NCBI GenBank assembly: GCA_934661375.1
Contig: CAKUJH010000013.1
Coordinates: 1-64,000 of the forward strand
Direction: 5' to 3'
Source of the DNA: an uncultured Victivallales bacterium
GTDB lineage: Bacteria; Verrucomicrobiota; Lentisphaeria; Victivallales; UBA1829
DNA: 64,000 nucleotides
Positions 17,206 through 25,653 of the stretch are shown in pieces. Below the pieces are notes generated by a model. That model worked only from the letters and a program-made list of their open reading frames with translations. It ran no database searches and had not been told where the DNA came from. The number at the start of each line of letters is the position of its first letter. The first letter of the stretch is position 1. A program made the position numbers and the translations under genes.

Positions 17206-20200
17206 ATGAAACAGGCAGATTTACAGCAATTCCGTGCGCCCGGGATCGAGTTCCGCGGAGCGCCGTTCTGGGCATGGAATTCCAAACTTGAAATACCGGA
17301 ACTGCTTCGCCAGATCCGGCATCTGAAACAAATGGGCTTCGGCGGTTTTTTCATGCACGCCAGAGTCGGGCTGGACACGGAATATCTTGGCGATGAATGG
17401 TTTGAATGTATTCGCGCCTGTGTGGCGGAAGCGGAAAAGCTGGGCATGAATGCGTGGCTGTATGACGAAGACCGCTGGCCTTCCGGCGCGGCGGGCGGCA
17501 AAGTCACCAAAGATGACCGATACAAGATGAAGGGGCTTTACTGCGAACCGGCAGCAGATCTCCGGAAAGTGGAATTCCCGGAAAATACACTTGCCTGGTT
17601 TGCGGCGGCAGCCGATCCGGAAACCAGGACGGTTTCAAGTTTCCGCAGGATTCCCGAACCGGAGCGAGGCGAACTTGCCGCCGGGGAACAGCTGCTCCGT
17701 TTTTACTGGAAAAACGATGAACGGTCGTCGTGGTTCAACGGGGAAACGTATCTGGACACCCTCAATGAAGAGGCTGTCCGCAAATTTGTTGAAGTTACGC
17801 ATGAACAGTATCTCCGGAAGACCGGGGAGCAGTTCGGCAGGACGATTCCCGGCATATTCACGGATGAACCCTGCTATTCGCATTTCGCCTATGACGCTCT
17901 GCCGTGGAGCCTGCGCGTTCCGGAAGAGTTCCGGAAAAAATACGGATATGACCTGCTGGATCATCTGCCGGAACTGTTTTACCATACCGGCGAAGAAGTC
18001 AGCCACGCCCGCTGGGCGTATTACAATCTGATTACGGCTATGTTCGTCCAAGCCTTCGCCGGCACCATCGGGAACTGGTGCGGAGAACACGGATTGAAAC
18101 TGACCGGACATATTCTCGCGGAGGACAGCCTGACGTCCCAGACTGCCTGTTCCGGTGCGGCGATGCGTTTTTATGAGCACATGCAGATTCCGGGAATTGA
18201 CCTGCTGACGGAGCATTGGGATGTTTTCGGCGCGACCCGGCAATGTGTGTCCGCCGCCCGCCAGTTCGGGAAACCGGTCCGGCTTACGGAGATCTACGGC
18301 TGCACCGGCTGGGATTTTTCTTTTGCCGGTCATAAGGCGCTGGGAGACTGGCAGTATGCGCTGGGGATCAATTTCCGCTGTCAGCATCTGGCATGGTATT
18401 CCATGAGCGGCGAATCGAAACGCGATTTTCCCGCCAGTATTTCCTGTCAGTCCCCGTGGTCGGAGAAATATTCATTGGTGGAGGATTATTTTGCCCGGAT
18501 CGGCAGTGTCCTGACCGGCGGCGCGGAAATACGCGAACTGCTGGTCGTTCATCCGCTGGAATCGTTCTGGAGCGTCAGTCTGCGTCATCCGGAAGTGGTT
18601 CCGGAAAAACGTTCCGCCATGGATTCGGATTTCGAATGGATCACCCGTGAACTGCTTTCGGAAAATCTGGATTTCGATTACGGCGACGAGGAGATTCTGT
18701 CCCGTCTGGGCAGTGCCGGACAGGAACAGCTGCAAGTCGGAAAAGCCGTTTACCGCTCAGTGCTGATCCCGCAGCTGAAAACCATCCGGAGTTCCACGCT
18801 GGAACTGCTGAAACAGTTTGCTCTGAACGGCGGACAGGTCTGCTATCTGGGAACCGCCCCCCGCTGTGTCGACGCGGTTCAGTCCGGCTGGGCGGAAGAT
18901 GTATTCACCCGCTGTTTCACTTCCGTGAACCGGGAAAATTTCATTGAACAGCTGTCCTGCCGCAGCCGCCGCGTTTCTCTCAAAACGCCGGACGGAAAAG
19001 AAGTCCGACCCCTGCTGTATCATTTTGCGGAAAAAGAGGATTTCCATTCGCTTTTCATCTGCAATTTCGGGAAGGAATTTTCCGAAGACATGATGCAGGA
19101 AGACCTCGTCCGCAACCGGACCATGTCATTCCCCGAAGTCGCGGTGACAGTGAAAATGCCGCAGAGCGGAAAAGTTTACGAACTGGACCCGGAAACGGGA
19201 AATGTTCATGCCGTTTCCGCGGTTTATTCCGGAGGAGCATATCATTTCAAAACCTCTTTCGGACCGCTTGCCTCCCGACTGTTCCTGTTCACGGAAAACA
19301 TGCCGGCGGAAGAAATATTGCCAGTCCGCGCAGAACCGGTTCTGCGGAAAGCAGAAACCCTGCCGGCGGAAGACTGGGGTTTTCAACTGGAAGAACCGAA
19401 TGTGCTGGTACTGGATCATGCGGACTATGCGGTGAATGGAGTGGAAAAAGGGAAATCCCGTCTGATTCTTCATATCGACAATGACCTCCGGGAACAGCTG
19501 GGCGCGGTCCTGCGCGGTGAAGCCATGATTCAGCCGTGGGTGCGTCAGCCGGACCAGGAACAGAAAACGCTTGAGCTCCGGCTGAGCTGGCATTTCTCCT
19601 GCGACTGCGTCCCGTCCGGCTGTCAGCTGGTGCTGGAAAATCCGGAACTGTATCAGGTGTCGTTCAACGGCAAACCGCTGAATCTGAACAATTCCGGCTG
19701 GTGGATCGACAAAGCGCTGCGGACTGTTCCGATTCCTGCGGGTTTCATTCAGAACGGAGAAAACGTGATCGAAATGCGCAGTGTGTATTCCACGGAACAG
19801 CCCGGACTGGAAAACATTTATCTGCTGGGAAATTTCGGAGTACGAAACGACAGGATCACTGCCATGCCGTCCAGGCTTTCCGCCGGCAACTGGTGTCCGC
19901 AGGGTCTGCCGTACTATGCCGGCAATCTGACTTACTGTTTCCCGTTGAAAAACTTACCGGAAGGCAGATTGTTTGCCTCTTTCCCGTCCTGGCGCGGCAG
20001 CACACTGGGAATCCGGGTCAATGACAGTGAAGAAAAACTGCTGGCATGGGATCCGTTCCGGCTGGAAATCACTCCGCATGTGAACCGGGACGGCAAAGAC
20101 CGGCTGTATGTTACGGTGTACAATCATCGCCGGAATGCGTTCGGTCCGTTTTATCTGCGGGACTGCTGGCCGTACTGGACCGGGACCAAGCAGTTCAAGA

Positions 20201-20274
20201 TTTGCGAAACAGATGAAAAACAGACAGTACCGATGGGGCTTCTGACGCCGCCGGTACTGGAAACAGGGATTTGA
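17206..20274 (+). CDS. GH106-like alpha-L-rhamnosidase family protein
   Basis: A 1022-residue protein without signal peptide. It opens with FRGAPFWAWNSKL…LLRQIRHLKQMGFGGFFMHARVGL and AWLYDEDRWPSG, the start of the TIM barrel seen in GH106-type and related large glycosidases. ECYSHF-like acidic segments follow (GIFTDEPCYSHF near 220, LTEIYGCTGWDFSF near 360). From about 700 to the end are beta-sandwich domains with a galactose-binding-like fold (ELYQVSFNGKPLN, NVIEMRSVY). It is 18 bases behind the prepilin-like gene and 17 before GH95. Rhamnosidase activity is inferred from family resemblance; substrate is uncertain. Confidence 0.65.
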   Translation: MKQADLQQFRAPGIEFRGAPFWAWNSKLEIPELLRQIRHLKQMGFGGFFMHARVGLDTEYLGDEWFECIRACVAEAEKLGMNAWLYDEDRWPSGAAGGKVTKDDRYKMKGLYCEPAADLRKVEFPENTLAWFAAAADPETRTVSSFRRIPEPERGELAAGEQLLRFYWKNDERSSWFNGETYLDTLNEEAVRKFVEVTHEQYLRKTGEQFGRTIPGIFTDEPCYSHFAYDALPWSLRVPEEFRKKYGYDLLDHLPELFYHTGEEVSHARWAYYNLITAMFVQAFAGTIGNWCGEHGLKLTGHILAEDSLTSQTACSGAAMRFYEHMQIPGIDLLTEHWDVFGATRQCVSAARQFGKPVRLTEIYGCTGWDFSFAGHKALGDWQYALGINFRCQHLAWYSMSGESKRDFPASISCQSPWSEKYSLVEDYFARIGSVLTGGAEIRELLVVHPLESFWSVSLRHPEVVPEKRSAMDSDFEWITRELLSENLDFDYGDEEILSRLGSAGQEQLQVGKAVYRSVLIPQLKTIRSSTLELLKQFALNGGQVCYLGTAPRCVDAVQSGWAEDVFTRCFTSVNRENFIEQLSCRSRRVSLKTPDGKEVRPLLYHFAEKEDFHSLFICNFGKEFSEDMMQEDLVRNRTMSFPEVAVTVKMPQSGKVYELDPETGNVHAVSAVYSGGAYHFKTSFGPLASRLFLFTENMPAEEILPVRAEPVLRKAETLPAEDWGFQLEEPNVLVLDHADYAVNGVEKGKSRLILHIDNDLREQLGAVLRGEAMIQPWVRQPDQEQKTLELRLSWHFSCDCVPSGCQLVLENPELYQVSFNGKPLNLNNSGWWIDKALRTVPIPAGFIQNGENVIEMRSVYSTEQPGLENIYLLGNFGVRNDRITAMPSRLSAGNWCPQGLPYYAGNLTYCFPLKNLPEGRLFASFPSWRGSTLGIRVNDSEEKLLAWDPFRLEITPHVNRDGKDRLYVTVYNHRRNAFGPFYLRDCWPYWTGTKQFKICETDEKQTVPMGLLTPPVLETGI

Positions 20275-20291
20275 AAAAAGGGTAGTTTTTT

Positions 20292-22475
20292 ATGCTGACA
20301 GTGAAACGTAATTTTCCTCTGCCCCGGATTCAGACGGGGGCATTGCTGGGAAACGGGAAAACCGGGGAAATGATCTGGGGTGCCGGAAATATTCTGAACA
20401 TCAGTCTGGGCTGTGCCGATCTCTGGGATCATCGCGGCGGCATGGAATGGACAGAAAAACAGAATTTCAAAGACATCCGTTCCGCTTTGGAAAAACGGGA
20501 TGCCGATGCCATCCGGAAAATTTTTGCCACGCAGAAGACAGGTACAGTGAACCGTCCTTCGCTGATTCCGGTCGGACGGCTGGTGATCGCTCTGCCGCAG
20601 GAAGCAGAACTGCTGCGGTATGAACAGATGCTCCAGAAAGGCAGAACCCGCATTTATTATGCGTTGAGCGGATGTGAGAAATATCTGGATTTTTACGCCG
20701 ATATGTCCATGCAGAATGCCCTGGCATGTTCCGGACTGGAAAACTGTTCGCTGCAGCTGAAATCCTCCTGGGAACTGTTCCGGGGTGTCGATTACAGTTC
20801 ATCGGAGCTGAGCGAACATAACTCGTTGGAAGAACGCGGATTTGCGCCGGTTCAGGAATATTCGTATGAACACGGCGGAGCTTTCATTCAGCCCATGCCA
20901 GCCGATCCATCCTTTGCCATGCTGTACCGCCGGAACGGCACTTGCGCCGTGGTAAGTTTTCATCGGGGTCTGAATGGAGAACAGGAACTGAAATCCCTGA
21001 ACACCCGGTCTTTCGAAGAAATCCGGGACAGCGCGGAACAGTGGTGGACGGATTACTGGAAGGAAATTCCGGGCATCACTCACGACGATCCCGCGATGGA
21101 GGAACTGTATTGGCACGGCTTGTACAAATATGGGATCATGACCAATCCGCGCGGGATTCCTCCGGGGCTTCAGGGTCCATGGATCGAGGACGACCGGCTG
21201 CCGCCGTGGCAGGGAGATTACCATTTCAACATCAATGTCCAGCTGTGCAATCTGCCCGGACTGAAAGCCGGAAAATTCGCACACCTGAAAAAACTGTTTG
21301 ACCTGGTGCTGTCCTGGCGCGGCAAACTCCGGCACAATGCGTGCTGTTTCGCGGGAATCGAAGACGGCTACATGCTGCCTCATGCGGTGGACGACCGCGC
21401 CCGCTGCATGGGTAATTTCTGGACCGGAACCATTGACCACGGCTGTTCCGCCTGGATCGCCATGATGATGTTTGATTACTGCGATTACTCCGGAGATATG
21501 GAATATCTGCGCAGCGATGTTTATGATTTCATGAAAGGTGTGATGAACGTTTTTGCGGCCATGCTGGAAACCGGAGAAAACGGTTTGCTGTCTCTGCCGG
21601 TCTCGGTCTCGCCGGAATACCGCGGGTCCGATATTGACGCCTGGGGATGCAACTCCAGTTTTCAGCTGGCCGCACTTCATCGCCTGGCGGAAAACCTGCT
21701 CAAAGCAGCGGAACTGCTGGGAGAAACGCCCGATCCGTTCTGGTTCAAGGTCCGCGAAAAACTGCCGGAGGCGTCGGTCATGAACAATGAAATCGGACTG
21801 TGGGACGGTCTGCTGCTGGAAGAAAGTCACCGTCACCATTCGCATCTGGGCGGGCTCTGTCCTTTCGACACCATTGATCCGGAGTCGCCCCGCTGGAAGG
21901 ACATCATAGCCAACACATTGGAACATTGGGTGTGTCTGGGAATGGGGCAATGGACCGGCTGGTGCATGCCGTGGGCGTCCCAGATTTTCACCCGGGTGGG
22001 GAACGGCGATATGGCGAATCTGATCCTGAACATCTGGAAAGCCAATTTCACCAACGAAGGCGGCGGCTCTCTGCACGACGGCAGGTTCAAAGGATTCACC
22101 ATTTATGCCGACATCCGCGGCGAAATCATGCAGATGGACGGCGGCATGGGTGCGGTTACGGCGATTCAGGAACAGTACCTGCACTGTCAGAACGGCATCC
22201 TGCGGGCATTTTACGGCACGCCGTCTCTGGCACGCAATCTGACGTTCGACAACATGTTTGCCGCCGGTGGCTTCCGGGTCAGCGGCAGAAAGATCTTCGG
22301 CAGAAAGACTTCATTGCGGATTCTTGCAACCCGCGATCAGACTCTGAAAATCCAGATGCCCGGCACTGCTGTTTTTGAAAGGACCATGAAACGGGGCGAA
22401 GTTCTGTATCTGATCCGGGAACAGGACACTCTGATTCCGGCAGCTCACGCAGACTGTCCCGATTACCAAGACTGA
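20292..22475 (+). CDS. GH95 family glycosidase (alpha-L-fucosidase type)
   Basis: A 727-residue cytoplasmic protein. The N-terminal beta-domain (GALLGNGKTGEMIWG) leads to an (alpha/alpha)6 barrel with the family segments WQGDYHFNINVQ (where AfcA-type enzymes hold their water-activating Asn pair), ESHRHHSHLGGL and QMDGGMGAVTAIQE, equivalent to the usual IDGNFG motif with the catalytic Asp. The usual MNYWP after the first motif is changed to LCNLP, so specificity may differ; GH95 also includes alpha-L-galactosidases. It is located between the GH106-like and esterase genes, forming a set that could strip fucose or galactose from branched glycans after uptake. Confidence 0.85.
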   Translation: MLTVKRNFPLPRIQTGALLGNGKTGEMIWGAGNILNISLGCADLWDHRGGMEWTEKQNFKDIRSALEKRDADAIRKIFATQKTGTVNRPSLIPVGRLVIALPQEAELLRYEQMLQKGRTRIYYALSGCEKYLDFYADMSMQNALACSGLENCSLQLKSSWELFRGVDYSSSELSEHNSLEERGFAPVQEYSYEHGGAFIQPMPADPSFAMLYRRNGTCAVVSFHRGLNGEQELKSLNTRSFEEIRDSAEQWWTDYWKEIPGITHDDPAMEELYWHGLYKYGIMTNPRGIPPGLQGPWIEDDRLPPWQGDYHFNINVQLCNLPGLKAGKFAHLKKLFDLVLSWRGKLRHNACCFAGIEDGYMLPHAVDDRARCMGNFWTGTIDHGCSAWIAMMMFDYCDYSGDMEYLRSDVYDFMKGVMNVFAAMLETGENGLLSLPVSVSPEYRGSDIDAWGCNSSFQLAALHRLAENLLKAAELLGETPDPFWFKVREKLPEASVMNNEIGLWDGLLLEESHRHHSHLGGLCPFDTIDPESPRWKDIIANTLEHWVCLGMGQWTGWCMPWASQIFTRVGNGDMANLILNIWKANFTNEGGGSLHDGRFKGFTIYADIRGEIMQMDGGMGAVTAIQEQYLHCQNGILRAFYGTPSLARNLTFDNMFAAGGFRVSGRKIFGRKTSLRILATRDQTLKIQMPGTAVFERTMKRGEVLYLIREQDTLIPAAHADCPDYQD

Positions 22476-22498
22476 TTCATATTCACATTGAGGGAAAA

Positions 22499-24352
22499 AT
22501 GAAAATAACAAGCGGAATTTTTGAACACATGGTCATGCAGCGCACTGCGGACAATGTGTGTGAACAGAAAATCTGCGGCGAAACCAGACCGGACTGCGAA
22601 GTTGCGGCAATTCTGCCCGGCGGCGGAAAACAGCTCATCGCCCGCAGTGATGAAAACGGTTTTTTCTGCGGTTTTCTGAAAGGATTGCAAGCCGGCGGAC
22701 CTTACCGGATCACTTTGACCGATGGGATGTCCGATGCAGTTTTTACGGATCTGCTGGTCGGGGATGTCTGGATTCTGGCGGGACAGTCAAACATGCAGGG
22801 CGTGGGCAAAATGAGCGGAGCATTGCCTCCCCGCAATGATGTCCGGGCGTTTTACCTGGATGACCGCTGGGATACTGCCAGAGATCCGCTGCACAATATG
22901 AATAAAGCGAAAGCCGAAATTCACTGGACTCTGAACGGCGGACATCATGCCTTCGACAACTGCCCGGAAATACCATTGAAGGGAGTCGGTCCCGGAGTGG
23001 CTTTCGGTCAGGCAATGGCAAAAAAAACTTCCGTGCCGCAGGGATTGATCGCATCCGCTCACGGCGGCACAACCCTGAAACTGTGGAATCCGGAACTGAA
23101 GGACAAAGGGGAAAATTCCCTGTACGGCGCAATGCTCCGCCGGTTTGTCCTGAACGGGGAAAAAATTGCCGGGGTGCTGTGGTATCAGGGCTGCTCGGAC
23201 ACCGCTGACGAAGAGACCGTCGAGTCATACAGCCGCAATACCCTGAATCTGTTTTCCGCCATGCGGAGAGATTTCCGCAACCCGGAACTGCCGATTGTCC
23301 TTGCACAGCTGGGACGGAATGCTGTCGAATATGATTTCGCACGGAACCGCCGCTGGAGTCAAGTCCGGGAACAGCAGCGTCTGCTGGCGGAAAATCTGGA
23401 AAACTGTGCAATGGTGCCGGCCATTGATCTGGAATGCGATGATGAAATTCATCTGAGCGGAAAAGCACAGGCGATTCTGGGAAAAAGAATGGCGGATGCG
23501 ATGGCTTTTCTGAAGGGATGCCGGAATGAAAAACCGCCCTTGAAAATCGGCAAAATTGAATATGCGGAAGACACGGAACTGCATGAATACCGCACCACCA
23601 TTCAGGTTGAAAATGTGGTCGGAGTTCTGCATTGCAATCATACTTTGCCCATGACTTTTTCCCTGCACCGTCCGTGCTGCGGCAGCGAACTTGCCGCGCC
23701 GCCGTTCCGGTGCGAGCTTGATGGCAGCCGGATCATTGTTTCCGCGGCGGTTGCGTTAGGCTGTAAAGTTTCATACGGCTTCGGCTGCAATGGATTCGGC
23801 AATGTTTATGATGAAGCAGGAAGAGCTTTGCCGGCTTTCGGACCGCTGTTCTCGCACCAAGTTTTCAGATCGACTCCGATGCTGTCAAAAGTGGAAGTAT
23901 CGGAACCAATTATGGGAGAAGACCGTTTTCCGCTCCTTCTGCCGGAAAAAACAAAAATGGAACAGCTGCATTTTTCCGAAGCAGTTACCAGTGATTTTTA
24001 TTTTACGTTTGAACGCATTTTAGAGAAAGGCGATTATTACCGTTTTGTGAAGTGGCACTGTTTCTGCCGCAGAAAAATAAATTGCCGGCTGCTGCTGGGT
24101 TCGGATTCCAATTTCCGGCTGCTGTGCGACGGCAAGGAGATTTTAAGTTCTGATTCCGTGGAGAACCCCATTGTTCCTGACGAATTCATGCAGGATCTGA
24201 CATTGGATACAGGTGAACATGAATTTGTCATGGGGTTGAGCGGGAAAGCGGGGAACGCCTGGGGATTCTGCTTCCGCATTGTTGATACAAATGACATTCT
24301 AACGGAAGATTCAGAAAAGTATGAATCGGAGAATTTACCGGTATTCATGTAA
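22499..24352 (+). CDS. Sialate O-acetylesterase-type carbohydrate esterase (SASA/SGNH)
   Basis: A 617-residue protein. DVWILAGQSNMQGVG holds the nucleophile S97; the catalytic pair D315-x-x-H318 lies in DDEIHLSG. An N-terminal beta-domain (1-85) and a C-terminal region from about 330 with beta-sandwich character flank the SGNH core. HGGTTLKLWNPEL and LWYQGCSD are further family blocks. No signal peptide is seen, so it acts in the cytoplasm like the neighbouring GH95. It would remove acetyl groups that block the glycosidases. Last gene of the 12276 operon, followed by a strong terminator. Confidence 0.85.
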   Translation: MKITSGIFEHMVMQRTADNVCEQKICGETRPDCEVAAILPGGGKQLIARSDENGFFCGFLKGLQAGGPYRITLTDGMSDAVFTDLLVGDVWILAGQSNMQGVGKMSGALPPRNDVRAFYLDDRWDTARDPLHNMNKAKAEIHWTLNGGHHAFDNCPEIPLKGVGPGVAFGQAMAKKTSVPQGLIASAHGGTTLKLWNPELKDKGENSLYGAMLRRFVLNGEKIAGVLWYQGCSDTADEETVESYSRNTLNLFSAMRRDFRNPELPIVLAQLGRNAVEYDFARNRRWSQVREQQRLLAENLENCAMVPAIDLECDDEIHLSGKAQAILGKRMADAMAFLKGCRNEKPPLKIGKIEYAEDTELHEYRTTIQVENVVGVLHCNHTLPMTFSLHRPCCGSELAAPPFRCELDGSRIIVSAAVALGCKVSYGFGCNGFGNVYDEAGRALPAFGPLFSHQVFRSTPMLSKVEVSEPIMGEDRFPLLLPEKTKMEQLHFSEAVTSDFYFTFERILEKGDYYRFVKWHCFCRRKINCRLLLGSDSNFRLLCDGKEILSSDSVENPIVPDEFMQDLTLDTGEHEFVMGLSGKAGNAWGFCFRIVDTNDILTEDSEKYESENLPVFM

Positions 24353-24373
24353 GAAAATTCTCTTCAAACGCCT

Positions 24374-24420
24374 GATGCAGCTCTCTTCCGGTATACGGGA
24401 TGGAAGCTGCATCTTTTTTT
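24374..24420 (+). terminator. Intrinsic terminator after the GH106/GH95/esterase operon
   Basis: GATGCAGCT (24374-24382) pairs perfectly with AGCTGCATC (24405-24413), with further pairing in the loop, followed by seven T's. Confidence 0.85.
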
Positions 24421-24464
24421 CCCATCACACACAAAGAATCAGCTTTTTTCTTCACTTATGCGGC

Positions 24465-24492
24465 TTGATTTTTCACGAAATGAAATTATATT
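24465..24492 (+). promoter_or_regulatory. Promoter of the RND efflux pair
   Basis: TTGATT and TATATT with a 16-base spacer, 50 bases before the adaptor start codon. Confidence 0.5.
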
Positions 24493-24498
24493 AAAATA

Positions 24499-24512
24499 GT
24501 TCTATACAGAAC
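24499..24512. promoter_or_regulatory. Inverted repeat overlapping the efflux transcription start
   Basis: GTTCT-ATAC-AGAAC is a perfect 5+5 inverted repeat that begins seven bases after the -10 box, where a repressor would block initiation. No regulator gene lies next to it, so the binding protein is unknown. Confidence 0.4.
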
Positions 24513-24542
24513 CATTTTATTTCATATCAGGAGAAAAATCAA

Positions 24543-25646
24543 ATGAAACAGATTGTGTGCAAAGGATTGATTGCCGCGCTATGCGGTTCATTGACAACGA
24601 TTTGGGGAGGTGAACCATCCGCTCCGCCGCCGGTGGTGTACGTGGCGCCTGTACGTCTTGCCGCGGAAGCCACGCCGAAACGCTATGCGGGAATTGTGGA
24701 ATCCATCGAACATGTTGACATCATGCCGCGTATCACCGGCACGCTGTTCAAGGTCAATTTCAAGGAAGGTTCACTGGTGAAAAAAGGCGATCTGCTGTAT
24801 GTTCTGGAAGATACGACATACCGCGCCGCTGTGGACGGACTCAAAGCGCAGAAGGAACAGCTGGAAGCCGCGCTGAAATTTGCCGATTCCGAATATCAGC
24901 GGAATCACCGTCTGGTTGCCAGCCGTGCCGTGGCGGTTTCCGCGTATGACAAGGCAGTGCTGGAAATCGATTCCGCCAAAGCCAAAATCAAGGAAATCGC
25001 CGCATCGCTCATCAATGCGGAAAACAATCTTTCCTACACCCGGATCTATGCTCCGATCGACGGACGCATCGGCATCAACATTTATCCTGCGGGCAATCTC
25101 ATCACGCCGTCCGCCGGTAAATTGACGGACATCGTCATGGTTGCCCCGATCTATGTCCGGTTCAGCATCAGTGAACGGGTCTTCCGGCGTGATTTCGGCG
25201 GTCTGGAAGGCATCCGGCAGCGGGCGGCAGTCCGAGTCCGTCTGGCGGACAATTCCACGTATCACGAAGTTGCGCGGATTACCATGGTTGACAACAAAAT
25301 CAGTTCCTCGACCAATACCATTACACTGCGCGCCACGTTCGAAAACAAAGATCATCAGCTGATTCCCGGCAGTTTTGTAACCGTGCTGCTTTCCGCCAAA
25401 GCGGACAAACCGTTCATTTCCGTCATGCCCTCCGCCCTGGTTGCAGAGTCCGACGGTTACTATGTTTATGTGGTGGATAAAGACAACAAGGCTATCCGGC
25501 GTAAAGTCCGGACCGGTCAGACTGCCGGCGGATACCAGATCATTCTGGACGGACTGCACGAAAATGAACGGGTCATCGTGGACGGCACTCACAAGGTGCA
25601 GCCGGGCATGACCGTTTCGCCGGTGGAAGCGCCGGCAATGAAGTGA
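24543..25646 (+). CDS. RND efflux periplasmic adaptor (AcrA/MexA family)
   Basis: A 367-residue adaptor with signal peptide (MKQIVCKGLIAALCGSLTTIWG) but no lipobox cysteine, unlike AcrA. The order is typical: barrel-sandwich half (VDIMPRITGTLFKVNFKEGSLVKKGDLLY), a helical hairpin (about 95-145), the second lipoyl half (YAPIDGRIGINIYPAGNLI), a beta-barrel and a membrane-proximal domain (…VRTGQTAGGYQIILDGLHENERVIVDG). It links the inner-membrane pump encoded 7 bases downstream to an outer-membrane channel. No channel gene is present here. Confidence 0.92.
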   Translation: MKQIVCKGLIAALCGSLTTIWGGEPSAPPPVVYVAPVRLAAEATPKRYAGIVESIEHVDIMPRITGTLFKVNFKEGSLVKKGDLLYVLEDTTYRAAVDGLKAQKEQLEAALKFADSEYQRNHRLVASRAVAVSAYDKAVLEIDSAKAKIKEIAASLINAENNLSYTRIYAPIDGRIGINIYPAGNLITPSAGKLTDIVMVAPIYVRFSISERVFRRDFGGLEGIRQRAAVRVRLADNSTYHEVARITMVDNKISSSTNTITLRATFENKDHQLIPGSFVTVLLSAKADKPFISVMPSALVAESDGYYVYVVDKDNKAIRRKVRTGQTAGGYQIILDGLHENERVIVDGTHKVQPGMTVSPVEAPAMK

Positions 25647-25653
25647 GGCGGTC

